DNA of 64,000 nucleotides, taken from positions 4,902,477 to 4,966,476 of the forward strand of contig CAKAKS010000031.1 of NCBI GenBank assembly GCA_916700875.1, written 5' to 3'. Below, one piece after another: positions 1 through 11,963 of this stretch. The position numbers and the translations under genes were made by a program. Source of the stretch: Sebastes aleutianus (Eukaryota; Chordata; Actinopteri; Perciformes; Sebastidae). Under the pieces are notes generated by a model. The model was not told the origin of the DNA, did no database searches, and worked only from the letters and a program-made list of their open reading frames with translations. Positions within the stretch are counted from its first letter, which is position 1. Each line of letters begins with the position of its first letter.

Positions 1-546
1 TACTTGTAGAATCGACTTAAAAATTGGAATAAATATCAAATCGGGAGTTTCGTGTATCATCTCAGCCCTACTATAAAATGCAACACATATACATGATGCA
101 CTGTATATCCATTATACATAACGAGCAATAAGGCTACCCTTCAAATGCAGGTTCAGGCACCTGTGTCGAGAAACATCTGCCCAGCTGAAGTGTTTTTAAG
201 GAGGACTGGGTGTCCTGCATGGCAGTTCAGCTCAATGGGTGCTGTTCTGTAGCTAACCTCTATGTATAATTTATTACACAGTCCATACACTATTAATTTC
301 AGCCTCCTTTGCACTGCCATACACTCTGGCACTCCTGTAGAGTTGCCAACCAGACAGGCACATAATTCACCCACTGTGTATATATAGTTACTGTATGTAT
401 GTTTGTTTGGCTTCTTGTTGTGTGTATATAAATTTATCCCGAATATAATATATGATGAGTCCGTGTACATCGGTCGGCACCACATATACGGGTATAGGCT
501 CTGACAGCTGAAATCAAATTTCCGGTATGTGCAAGCACAAGTTTGA
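1..546. other. Non-coding AT-rich stretch upstream of the exons
   Basis: No coding similarity or clear repeat structure was recognised. The open stretch on the minus strand (153-485) has no domain-like features and is treated as chance. Confidence 0.5.
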
Positions 547-554
547 CTAGTACA

Positions 555-785
555 TTTTGGCTCTGACTCAGTGGTTCCCAGCCCTGCTTCAGCCTTTCTT
601 GTTTTTCCATCTTTTCCCTGCTCTACCCAACACTAATTAGCTGGATCAGGTGTGTTCAGCCAGTCAAGAGCTGGAAGGCAACAACTCTTGATCAACTCAA
701 ACATCTACTTTAGCCAATCAGTTGTGGCCGGAGGAAAATAAGCAGGATTTTTAGTCCCCAGAAACCAGGGCTTGGAACCACTGAT
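555..785. mobile_element. Short hAT-like MITE
   Basis: Imperfect terminal inverted repeats: CAGTGGTTCCCAGCCCTG at 569-586 and CAGGGCTTGGAACCACTG ending at 783. These ends (CAGTGGTT...AACCACTG) are typical of hAT-type fish MITEs and resemble those of element K at 37930-38621. The 8-mer CTAGTACA occurs at 547-554 and again at 786-793, possibly an 8-bp target duplication, although on the left it stands 14 bases outside the inverted repeat. Confidence 0.6.
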
Positions 786-793
786 CTAGTACA

Positions 794-2424
794 CCCATCT
801 GTATAGCCCTCGGTTCCACAAACATTTTTTTTTTTTTTAAATTAATTGCCAGTAAAACCATCCCGAGTCCTGTAATGTGCAAACTATTTTTGTATGGTTC
901 TGTATTTGAGACTCAGATGCCTTGTCCCATTTAGATGAGCCATGTTGAATGAGAAAGCCAAACATATTATATCTGTGTATTCTGTGAAGTCAGTTTTAAT
1001 ATTAAGTTATGTCTGGAAATAAAAATGATTTGACATCTCATTTGAATTTCTTCTAACCTGTGTGTTTTAGCACATTCACGGTAGTATAATGCAGTGCTGC
1101 CAATAACGTTTATTTTCATAAACGATAATCGTTTGATTATTCATTGATTGCTATATTTAATTTAAAATAAATAAATGTCATGAATGGATGTTTAACGGAA
1201 GGTCGTGATTTTTGATTCATTACCTGTGCCCACTTGTCTTTACAACTGACCGTGAGAGCACCAAGTCATCTGCGTAGAATAGACTTTTCACTATTAAGTC
1301 GGTCACTGATCTACTGCCCCTAACAAAAAAACAAAAAAACATTGGGGTGTAGTGTTAGGAAATCATGGTTAGTTCTCTATACGATATCCAGAGCATTAAT
1401 ATAGCAGCAAACAGCTATTTGCTATGTAAAGATATAGAGGAGTAATGTCTACCTGAGCAGAGAATGATGTCGCTCTCCCTTTGTGTGTGTTGTAATCTGA
1501 GGCTTCTCTGTGCTTTGTTTACATCGCCGGGCTGGCCACATTACCTTTTACTGCATGTTCATGCAAGCATGTGAGCGTGCCCCACTGGCTAGCTCACGGC
1601 CGCCACTCTGCACTGCTCTCATACGGCGGTTACAGCTGATAACGCCGTCCTGACCAATGGCGCCATTGCGTAAGTGTGCCACCCACCCTCCAGTTCCCCT
1701 CCAGGTTAACACAGTTAGCTCTGTCAGCGCTGTTGCCGTTGTTTGCACTGTTAGTGCTGTTAGCACTGTTAGCTACGAGCTGCCACCTCAGCTGTTGCCA
1801 TGTTGAGAGCCGTGCGGAGGCAACCGATATGCTCCAAATCTTGCATTTAGCACCTTAAATGCAATCTTCTTGCTCTCTGAATCTTACTCTGAATTTTTAG
1901 GAGTAGATAAGGTCCATTAGGTTTGCTAGTGTGAGCTGTTTTTTTTTGTGCTGATGTAAAATACAGTATATTATAGTTCTACCAGAGTGTGATGTGCCCC
2001 CCTCCTATACAGAAGATGATTAGCTTTTATACTATCCAGATTGAACTTATCACCTCGCCTCCCTGCTTTCCCATAACTATTAATCCTTCTCATTACAGGA
2101 AAACCGTCTTCTCTCTCTCTCTCTCTCTCCTGTGGACTTTTTGTTCTCTCCATCTCACGTGTGTTTTCTCCCTGCAGTCACTGGTCACGCTGTCTGTCTT
2201 ACTTTCTCCTTTAAAACCTTTTAACACCAAATCACATTATTCCTGCTTCAGTATTTAATTGTGACATCTCATTCTCCTTTTGCCTGCAAAGCTTTTGTTT
2301 ATAGCTGTTTTCTTCGTTTCCCTTTCACTGTTCTTGTCTTATTTTTATTTATGTGCTCCCTCTACCTTTTACTGTTTACTCTCTCCATTGGCCAATTTCC
2401 AATTTCTCCATTAATCCGCTGATC
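794..2424. other. Intronic or flanking sequence without recognised genes
   Basis: AT-rich, with a GC-richer patch at 1540-1860 carrying imperfect CTGTTAG repeats (about 1715-1772), and a (TC)n run at about 2110-2130. No domain was recognised in the short open frames of either strand. Confidence 0.5.
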
Positions 2425-2555
<131 letters not shown>

Positions 2556-2589
2556 TAGAACTAATGTCAAGTAATCACTATAATCAAAA

Positions 2590-2830
2590 ACTCTCACAAT
2601 CTCTGACACTTAATCAGTTCCCAGATACTTGCACTACATGCAGCAGCCTTCACCTTTGTAAATGTGCAAATTCAAATTTAAGCGCTGCTACTACTGTTTC
2701 TATATTTTAATTTTTTTGCTGCTATTATCACTGCTTTTATGTATTTGTTTTTAATCTTAACTACAACGAATGCAAAATTGTGTTGTACCTAAGTATAACG
2801 ACAACAAAGATCATTCTGATTCTGATAGCT
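2590..2830 (+). mobile_element. Possible LINE 3' tail remnant
   Basis: The segment ends in a GTTGTACCTAAGTATAACGACAACAAAGATCATTCTGATTCTGAT-like tail (2782-2827, quoted only in outline). This is the kind of ending seen in fish non-LTR retrotransposons, a ttgtac..acaa..aaagat-cattc string followed by a short direct repeat. No coding part is left. The assignment is tentative. Confidence 0.35.
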
Positions 2831-4055
2831 TTCTTCGATCAACTTATTATTAATATTATTGTTTTTTGTAAATATGCATTCTAAAATTCCTGATTTGCTT
2901 AGACATTGATTGTCTGCTAAAACAGCATAGGCAAAATGTATTGCTCAACAATCATGTATTCAGTATTATGTAGTATTGTTTATTTTATATTTTGTCCTAA
3001 TTGTCCTATTTTTTTGCATTTGGATAAATATGTTGGCACAGTAAAAACTGGATCTAATCCTCCCTGTGACTAACCAACATGCCTTCTTTTTTGTCTGCAT
3101 TTGTAATTTGTATCCTGCACAACACTGAGGTGTGATTTTATAGTCTGAGAGCATATGCATTTCTGCACAGAAAAACACGCTGTTGTCATCCTTGAGGAAG
3201 AATGTTAATGATGACAGCGGGTGCCTTTGCCTTATCAAAATGTTGACTGTGAGGAGAATGTAGTGAATAATGTATATTTTCAATGAAGTATTGCACCATT
3301 CCGAGGTGTTGATTGAAAGTAATTGCGAAGTGATTATTAATGCGTGACATTTCATATTTAACTGTAGATAGAGGAGATTTCTTTTTGGCAGGGAAATTAG
3401 TGTGCTGCAGTGGAGGCAGAGGCAGAGGAGGTTGTTCCTCCTCTATTTTTGAGAGGCAAGAGGGAGATCAAAATATTAAAAAAAGAGGAATTGGTTAAAA
3501 TAAACTATTAAAAAAAAATCTCAGTATCATTTATAAAAATATTTTTTCTCTCCAATGGCAAAAAATCCATCATTTTATTTCTGATATAAATGCTCCCAAC
3601 AGTGACACCTGCAGGGCAGGCAAAAAAAGTGGTGATGGGGGTAAGGGAGGACGGGGTGCTGCTGTCCTCCCTTGAGGCGGGACTTCCTCTTCCTCTATTT
3701 TCATGCTAATCTGCGATTGTCCAAAACAGTTAAGGAGGTCATCCTCCCTTGTGTCATTACCAATCAACAACCAGAAGAATACAATATTGACACTGTGTTA
3801 GTCCACTGATGATTTCCAAACTAGCCTTTTTTATCGAGCAGTAGCAAAAGATGCTCTAAAAACCAAAACAGTAGCTAGCTAGCTATTTGCCAACGCAAAA
3901 CTTAGCTTGTTGTAGCAGCCCTTAAGTACACGTACAGCAGTCAGTCACCCATACCGAGATCCAGTCTTGGGTGAGCGGAGACCGTACGCCACCGTAGCTA
4001 GTGGGGCTAGGTCTGTAGCTACCATAGCTACTGTAGGGGGCACCGTAGCTAGGGA
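2831..4055. other. Non-coding stretch
   Basis: Mostly AT-rich. It contains a small GAGGAGG/CCTCCTC hairpin at about 3425-3445 and a cluster of GTAGCTA motifs at about 3985-4055. No gene was recognised. Confidence 0.5.
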
Positions 4056-4652
4056 GCTAGCGCGACTGGTCTTTAACCAACCCAAAACGGCACACGTCAC
4101 TCCGCTGTTCATATCCCTCCACTGGCTCCAGTTGCCGCTCGCATCAAACTCAAAACCATGTTGTTTGCTTACAAAACGGCTCCCCCCTACCTGAACTCCC
4201 TCAACCAGGTCTAGACGCCCTCCCGCCCACTACTCCATTCAATCCTCAGAGTCCCTTTCCACCTTTCAGAAAAAGCTAAAGACCCAGCTATTTAATGAAC
4301 ACCTCCGCACCTAATGACACTGATGCTATTGATGATGGTGTTGATGACAGTGATATTGATGGTGATGATATTGAGGATGTTGTTGGTGTTGATTAGGATA
4401 TTCATAATGATGATGATATTGATGATGTTGTTAATGATGATGACAACAAGAAAAAAAGAAATCTGCTTCTGTCAACCCTGTGCATTGCCTCTGTGCACTG
4501 CCTGTCAGCACCTGCGTCTGATCAGACTTGAAGCTGTTGTTGGCACGTACTCCCGTTGCTCCCTCCTATCTAGATCCTCGCTTGTGTTGTAGGAACTCTC
4601 AGATGTACGTCGCTTTGGACAAAAGCGTCTGCTAAATGAAATTGTAGAATTG
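4056..4652 (+). mobile_element. L2-like LINE, 3' end fragment
   Basis: Translation from about 4058 gives RLVFNQPK, then HVTPLFISLHWLQ. After a frame change it gives IKLKTMLFAYKTAPPYLNSL and later LSTFQKKLKTQLF in outline, the C-terminal end of reverse-transcriptase proteins of L2-type fish LINEs. The fragment ends with TCGCTTTGGACAAAAGCGTC and TGCTAAATGAAATTG, the characteristic L2 3' end. It is 5' truncated and broken by frameshifts and stops. A degenerate GAT-rich trinucleotide run (about 4310-4445) sits between the coding remnant and the tail. Confidence 0.85.
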
Positions 4653-6632
4653 TAGGCTACGGCGGCCCAGCATGCTGCTGCTCTCTGGATCTCGGTATGT
4701 CTGACGGACTGCTGTACGGGCAGCAGTTTACAGACAGGCTTCTCTCTAGTGACACATTACTCACATGAGGTTCATTCCCATGCTGAAGCCGCAGTAAGCC
4801 CATAGCTAAAACGGAGGTATGAGTGCAAAATAAAAAAAAATAGCATGACGCCGTGTGAACTGGTTTTCTTCCTATCCTCCCCAATTTCTTTAAGTCACCA
4901 GCCGCCACTGGTGTGCCGGTCGTATGCACCGTTGTAACAAAACAGATGGAGGGCAGAGTAGATTGAGAGATGAGGATGCGAAAAAAGACCTAGAGGACTT
5001 CAGAACTGTGAGAGGGACTGTGAAAGCGAGATGCCCCAGTAATTGGAATTTGTAGTACCGGCATGCTGGAGTTTAGCCTCAGTGTTCTGGGAGTTGATGT
5101 TTTTATGGGACTCGGTTTGGAAGGTATTACCGCTGAGGGAGAGAGAGAGAGAGAGAGAGAGAAGCAAGATCAAGACAAAAGAAAATGGACTGAAAAGAGG
5201 GAGAAACATTGTATAAAAAAAGGAAGAAAAGCAGTGAAATAGAAAAGACCCAGGGCCAGATTTCCCAAAGACTTTCTGCACCTTGTTTCAGATGTATTCT
5301 CCTGTGTGTTATTCATCAAACCGGTGCCCCTAGCCTGGAAGCACAATTCACCTGTCATCTGGATCACACGCACACACACACAGTCTGTCAACGCACCTTT
5401 TTGTGTGATCAGAAGAACGTAACTCTATCCTTTATGCATATGTATTTCAGGGAGGATCATGTAAATGACAGAAATATATAAGTGTTGTTGACTTTGTATT
5501 CCTCCGGGTTTGCCGAGCTTCATTTCTAGGCGTCTCTGCACTGTTTCGTAAGCTGCAAAGACCTATTAAAAGAAGGTTTTGGAAATGTTACCGGCCGCCT
5601 TTCTGTTCAAATCTCCATGACAGCAGACGAAAGGTGAACACATCACAAAAAAAGACGTGCCAGGGAGCTGCACGGAAACTTGTTCAAAAACAAAAGAACG
5701 ACAGCTCCACACAGAAAAAAGACAAAAAATATGTGATCATTTTATAATACCAGACAAAGAGGCTACAGAGAGTTTCTGACTGTGTAGTTATCAAACTTGA
5801 AATAGATTTTGATGTTCACTGTGTTCACTGAGCTGCTGCTAATGCACTGTGGCAATTGCTCTCTCTTGATAATTCGTTTACATTTTTGGTGGCTGTTTAT
5901 TTATTTTCTGCGTCTTTTTTTTCATCTCTTTTTCTTCACCTCAGAAGAAATGTTCATATTTTACAAACCTTTGTATAGATTGATATTCTATATATGCTTT
6001 GAAATTGCAGCCTTAGTAAACATTTTCTTATATCTTACCTAATTAAGGAGTAATTCTATTTCATCACTACAATAAGATCGCTCCTAGAAAGCAGCGAGGA
6101 GTGCAGTCCGAATCTTAGATTGTGTAATTAGCTCATGCTTGAGACGCTAATCTGACTCAGGTTGAAAGTGCACGTTTAATGGAAGGCTAATTTGTGCTCT
6201 GCTTTCATGTGTGTAAGTCTGGTGGAGAGTGTAAGTGGTACATGACCTGCGTGCATCTACTGTGTGTATATTACAGTAGTGTACTTCTATTTTTGGTGGC
6301 AACCTTTTTGTGCTTTAGACCTTCAGAGTGGAGGATGTTTTTGCAGAGCGAGGACATTTTGGCCAGGCCTAATTTTTTTCGAAGGGCTTTTTTTAAGGTT
6401 ATGGGTTGCGGAACACACCCAAAAGTAAGGCGTATGTGTTGTTGACCAAACTGAAAATGTCACCCACGCAATTATTTCAACATATCCTCATTCCCAGCTC
6501 TTCAAATACAGCAGCTTGGTCAGCTTCAAACTATTATGCTCTAGGTTCCCTAGCGTCAGTTTTGCATTTGTCAATTTCCTGCTCGTTATGTGCATACACT
6601 GTCTTTTCAATTTAAACTTCCGTGTTCACTGG
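4653..6632. other. Non-coding stretch
   Basis: Contains a (GA)n run at 5139-5162 and a short (CA)n run at 5368-5381. The remainder looks like single-copy intron. The open stretches on both strands show no recognisable domains. Confidence 0.5.
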
Positions 6633-7940
6633 AAACAATTTGGTTGGGTTAAGGCAACAAAACTACTTGGTTAGATTTAGGAAAAGATCTTGGTTTGTTA
6701 CCAGCCCAGTCGCCAGGAGAAAAAAAAAAGTTGGCATTGTAAGTTTCTGCAAACCAGGGATACGTTGAATGATGTTGATGAATGATGATGAATGTTTTTG
6801 CATTTATTCAGAACAATTGACGTAGTATAAAGAGCGAAAAGAGACACTGGGCGGAAGGGAGCGGAGGTGGATGGGTCCGACAAACAGAAGGCTCTCATCC
6901 AGGCTGTCCGTGTCCCGTGTCCCGTGTGTAACGTTACAATCAATCAGCTGTTTGTTTGTGTCCTGTGTCCACAACGTTCAGTGTTGTTTTCACTGTACAA
7001 ACGTAGTAGTTTTAAGCCAAACCATGTTGTTGTTTCCTAAACCTAACTGTAGTGGTTTTGTTGCATAATCCTAAAGTGACGCCATTGTGCGTGTCTGCAG
7101 GCGGGATACGAGGCTGAAATGTATTCATGAAACGTATCCTGTGGTTTGCAGAAATGTACAATGCCAACATCTTTTTCTGGCCACTGGGTTGTTATAACAT
7201 ATAAGTTGGCTATGTTACATGATGCAAGTTAAGTATGTTATGTGATACGTAAAACATTACGTAATGTTACGTAACTTAAACGTTGACTTAAAACAAGTGA
7301 ACATTGACTTTTGGTTTCACACGGGACACAAACACCGGTGTCCTGGGTGAAAGTCTTGTGTTTTTTAAAGGTCCCATATTGTAAAAAGTGAGATATCCAT
7401 GTTTTATATCATAAAGCAGGTTAAAGTACTATATAAATACTGTTAAACTATCAAAACGCTCAATACACGGAGAAATACACAGAGAAATACACGCAGCCCT
7501 TATTCAGAAATTGTGCATATGAAACAAGCGTTAGGATTTCTGTCCATTTGTGATGTCACAAATATACAATATTTTGACCATTACACAGTTTTAAACATAA
7601 ACATTCTAAATGTTGCAGTGTATGTAAATAACATCAACTGACAGGAAGTACACATGGACCCAAGCTGTTGCCGGGCAGTATGAGGAAAATATATATATTA
7701 TTTTAACATTACAGCATGTAAACATGTTCTAGTAGAAATCTAAAATACAAGTATGAACCTGAAAATAAGAACAATATGGTACCTTTAACCTATCCATCCA
7801 CCACGACCTCCTCCCTACAAAGCCTCCTGGAAGAATTTCGTAGTGGCCAAACTGTGGAATTACAACTTCCGTGTCCGTCACGTGATGCCATTGGACCCAA
7901 AAATACTTTTTCCCATAGACTTACATTGAGAAAGAGATAT
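6633..7940. mobile_element. Family D repeat copy 1, with a foldback core and a nested family A MITE
   Basis: Carries the D signature found four times in the window: ggcaacaaaac-act-tggttag-tttagg, then acacaaacaccgg..cctgggtgaaagt and cccatccaccacgacctcc. Segments 6706-6766 and 7130-7189 are imperfect inverted copies (both contain the gttggcattgtaa..ttctgcaaacca / tggtttgcagaaatgtacaatgccaac pair). A family A element (7365-7788) interrupts the D sequence between the gtgtttttt and ccatccaccac parts. Confidence 0.65.
7365..7788 (+). mobile_element. TTAA-flanked MITE family A, copy 1
   Basis: Begins TTAAAGGTCCCATATTGTAA and ends AATATGGTACCTTTAA, so the ends are inverted copies and TTAA lies at both borders. 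No open frame is present. It is inserted in a family D repeat. About 85 bp of the interior present in longer copies (61963-62475) are missing. Confidence 0.85.
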
Positions 7941-9295
7941 CTGTAAATCATTGGATTTCTTTTTCTTTTTTTTTTTTAGGTAAATCAACTCCCCAGTATA
8001 AACACTTGATTAGCCCTTATTTAAACCATTAGGTCCTAAGAGTTGTCAAATTCACTAATAGCCAAATCCAGAGTTATTTCGCTAAGCATTATGAACTGCC
8101 ATTCATGTGAACGAGACCGGGTTAAAGGAAATTCTAGTGTGCTTACTCTATCATGGACCCAACAGATCAGAGCGAAAGATCTTTAATTTCATATCGGGCG
8201 GTCGAACCATTTTGGCTTCATTTTGCAACTTTCATAGGAATGAATGGGGGCCCAGCCTCCTACGCTGTATCCAGCACATTTATGCTCCCTACACAGCCTT
8301 TTTACACTATGTCACCTAACTTCCTGTTGCCTCTCTTTACTCCCGCCATTACTACGGCCACGTCGAGCGTCATAGTTTGACGCGTACAGTATGGGCCACT
8401 GACCAAGCTGCCGTATTTGACGACTTGGGAGTTTGAACGGGCCGTTTATTTCATCACAGCCAAACTGCAGGGATCACATTACAGTACATCCTTGTTTCAC
8501 CTCACTGCCTACAGATTTACAATGCATTTTATTGCTAACTTTCACAGCCTTAAATGCCCCAGGTCGAATCGCAGATATGTCGGTCCCCCTATAAACTCCA
8601 GTACAGCCTCAGATGATCAAGTGGGGCCCCTTTTTTGGAAAAACATCTGTTACAGTCTTTTCCAATAAGACTGTAAAACTGTGAATCTCAAGCATAAAAA
8701 AAACAGCTTCAACTTTTTCTCTGATTTATATATTTCCCTCTCATTTAAGATTTTTCTCTCTCTCTAATCTAGTATTTAAAGATTCCTTTAAAGATGTCTT
8801 TCATCTTTAAACCCTGCTGTTTGGATTTTACATTTGAAAGCACTTCAGAGCATATAACTTATAACTTTGAAGACTGCTGTAAAAGATTATAAGTATCTTA
8901 TAATAATATGATATCATAAGATCTGCGTCCCCCCGCCTCTGTTTTGCCGTGTCAAAACCGATTATTTCTGCCACCTGGTTTTGTAAGATCAGCCAGGTAT
9001 TGAGCTTCAAAAAGACACAATTTAATTACTTTCACAGTGTGAAGCATGTGTCCTTTATTTAATCGAAAAGCACTTATTCTCCCTCGCAGTCCTTCAAGGT
9101 CCAAGTCAAATGTGAAGACTGCATGAATCAAATTGATGGTTCTTGAGTGTTTATTTCAGATGTACACAGCTGAAATGTTAGATCAAACCTGAAGCACCTC
9201 TACAATTCCCAACTCAAGAACTGCCAACACAGACATCCCTTTCAGATGAGTGACCATGAGAGAAAAAAAATGTAATTTCCAAAACACATAGGTAG
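7941..9295. other. Non-coding stretch, probably old repeats
   Basis: The region 7840-8360 (gtggaattacaacttccgtg... to ...cacctaacttcctg) has the look of a dispersed fish repeat, but no second copy is in the window. Open frames here overlap each other and carry no domains. Confidence 0.4.
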
Positions 9296-9679
9296 TAGGG
9301 GTGTAACGTTTTTACAACGTTTCAAGGACAATATTTGGCTCATCTAGAGCGATACGATACGATTCAATGATTTAAATCAATATAGTAACTTTTTTTGGCT
9401 GGACCGCAGAGGGTCAGCCCTACAAATGCAAAAGTCTGTCACTGACTGAGTGAGTGAGTGAATGAGTGATGAAGTGACAGGATTGGTCGGCTGACTGTTG
9501 GAGTTTCCTCATTGGCCGTTGTTCTTTCAAAATGAAAAGGCGGAGAACAGTTCTGTGTTTATGTTTTCTGGGGAGCGTGTCAGCGGTTCAATGTATCATT
9601 ACATAGTGCTGTTGTTGTGCATGTGCTATTGTTTATGTTCATTTAAGTTACGTTATGTTGTTGCTTCGTATTGTGTTAC

Positions 9680-9845
9680 AGTGCATTCACACCAAGCGCA
9701 AAGCAAATTTTTGCCTCCCTTTCCTCCATTTCCTCCATCAGCCATGGAAGAAATAACCACTGTTGCTGCTTTGTACCTGTTGGTGAAGTCCCAGATATGT
9801 CAGAAAACCAAACGCCGTCGTGTCTGGGTTCATAACATCCCCTAG
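9680..9845 (+). pseudogene. Possible PIF/Harbinger transposase exon-1 scrap
   Basis: After a GTGCATTCACACC string (9681-9693), similar to ends of fish Harbinger elements, an open frame from the ATG at 9744 reads MEEITTVAALYLLVKSQICQ and then KTKRRRVWVHNIP before a stop. The short hydrophobic start followed by a basic run and R-VWVH resembles the amino end of Harbinger transposases (K/R-rich then WVHP). It is far too short to be active and lacks all catalytic residues. Similarity is by eye only. Confidence 0.4.
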
Positions 9846-9956
9846 CGACGAGCTGTATTCACATACAGCGCCATTGAACTGACTCTCTAGCAAGCCAAAT
9901 GCCGCTACTGCGGTATGAACCCCAAATAAACAGACTGTGCTGTGATTTAATTGCAA

Positions 9957-10345
9957 TAAACGGATCAAAATGATGCCGAAATAGCGACATTATGATGTTG
10001 ATTTGTAAAAAGACTGAATTCATGCTTTGTCAGGTCTGTCCGCAATACGACAAGCAAACAATTTTTAAAATGCTTGTTTTCTGAACGGAGTTCGGATCGA
10101 TCAATGCCAGGCAATGCTAACATTGCAGCTGCTCCATCAACACTCAACATTACGTCATCTAGGCATAAATACGGCAGCGGCGTTGTTGTAAACGGATCAA
10201 AAGTTTGCCGAAATAACTACATGATGATGCTGATTAGTAAAAAGTGAAATCATGCTTTGGAGTTCGGATCGATCAGTGCCAGGATATGCTAACATTGTAG
10301 CTGCTCCATTAACACTCCATCTAGGAATAAATACGGCAACAACAA
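9957..10345. repeat. Diverged direct duplication, about 235 and 154 bp
   Basis: Both units start AAACGGATCAAAA and share ggagttcggatcgatca-tgccagg, atgctaacattg-agctgctcc and ctagg-ataaatacggca. The second unit lacks about 80 bp of the first. It lies inside the hAT-like composite at 9298-10402. Confidence 0.8.
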
Positions 10346-10518
10346 CGTCAGTGATGACATAAACTTTTGCGACGTATGTATATATTGTTACACACCACTT
10401 ATACGATGAATGCTTTTGATACACATGCTTTAATAAAAAACTGAAATACTTTTAACCTTGCATATTGTATGTCATGCTAATACCTTTTCACCTTGTATAA
10501 AATGTATAATATATTGAC

Positions 10519-10540
10519 TAGTAAATGTTAACATTTACTA
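10519..10540. repeat. Perfect 22-bp palindrome
   Basis: The 11-bp arm TAGTAAATGTT is followed directly by its exact inverse. AT-rich, no spacer. No function is implied. Confidence 0.9.
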
Positions 10541-11955
10541 TCATTGAATGTAATTTTCTTTATTATAAGTTGTCTTTCTATCAAATATTAAGATACAAGT
10601 GGAAAAAGCTGTTCACAAAACATAATAGACATGACCACTGACTATTTGTGTAACAATTTAGCCACAAATTTCACATACTGACCATATACGGTCCAGACAT
10701 ATACTTGGTTTTGACCGAGTCTTGTTGCCAAAAATCCAATCAGTGTGACTGTGAAATAAATAGCTGATACTGGACAGTGCAGGTCAGGATTCCTCAAAGT
10801 TTTTTCTTGTAAGGGAATCAGGGAAAAATGAATTATGGATATAAACAAGTAAACAAAAAGAAAAGAAAAGAAGTAAAATGAAAATACAATAGTGGACTTA
10901 TTTCTGCGTATAGAAGGTTGATGAATTCAATAAATATACCATTTTATGAAATATGGAGAGAGTTAGAATGCATCCTAGACAAAATAATGTGTTACTGTGG
11001 TTCAATAAGTGGAAAGTAACACTTTTTTCCCCCAATGTGAACAACTGATCTATGAATCCGTCGCCGTGCTCCTTTTTTTTTAATATAGAAAATATTATTT
11101 GACTCTCTGTTTCTGTCTCCCTTCCTCAGTCCCGTCTTCGTCTCCACCCACCACCTCTCTGGGCATGTTCTAACACGTCGCATAAATTCAGAACCAATTT
11201 TACACCACATTGCCTTGGCTCCGCTCTCCAAATACCGCCAGACTCTCTCACACTCAAAAACCCCAACTCCACTCTCGACCTGTTTAAGTGCACCGGACCA
11301 AAAGAATGATTACAGCTTTCTGTGCGCACTTTTTTTTTTTTCACACAAACTTAATAGAACTTTTAATCATGTCTAAAAATCTTTATGGTGCAGGCAAATG
11401 TTCACGAGCTATGACATAATGTTTATGAAGTGAGTAAAGGAGGGAATTTTACCCTGCACTGCTCCGCAAGTTGCACAGGAATTATGACGGTGTCCGGTGA
11501 ATAAGGAAGAGAGAATATGTTGCTCTATCGTTGGCAATAAACTACTTTTAATAAGAAGGTATGAGGTTTTAGAAGAAAAGAACAGTTCTTAAGGTAATTA
11601 AAACCATTGCTGATATAGTGTCCCTTTTGGACCTCTTATACCTTCCTGGGTAAATGAGACTTGAAATATACTTCAAGAAATTGTTCAAGAATTTGAGGTT
11701 ACACGGGGTGAGTAATTGATTTACAAATGGTAATTTTGTGGGTTGAAGTATTCCTTTAAGAATGCTCTAAAGAGCCAACTTAAATGAGTCAAAGAGCTCT
11801 TTGCAAAGTGTGAGGAATGAGACACATTTATCAAGAGACATGGGGTCAGGTGGGTTATATAACGGCGCATACTTGCAGGCAGGCGTCCGTGGTGCTGTGG
11901 CATGAAAAGTGAACGAATAGTTGCGTAAATAATGAAAAAAGAGAGCTGACATATT
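10541..11955. other. Non-coding stretch
   Basis: No recognisable gene or repeat boundary. Open frames at 10992-11344 (minus) and 11721-12108 (minus) lack domains, and the latter runs into the hAT element. Confidence 0.5.
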
Positions 11956-11963
11956 GTTTACAT

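Larger units (their letters stand above)
9298..10402. mobile_element. hAT-like composite element with GGGGTGTAAC ends
   Basis: Left end GGGGTGTAACGTTTTTACAA, right end TTGTTACACACC at about 10386-10397. These are inverted and resemble known TAGGGGTGTAACG hAT ends in fish. Inside are cgatacgatacgatt sequence, a Harbinger-like coding scrap (9730-9842) and a direct duplication (9957-10191 and 10192-10345). No matching target duplication was seen, so the borders are approximate. Confidence 0.5.
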
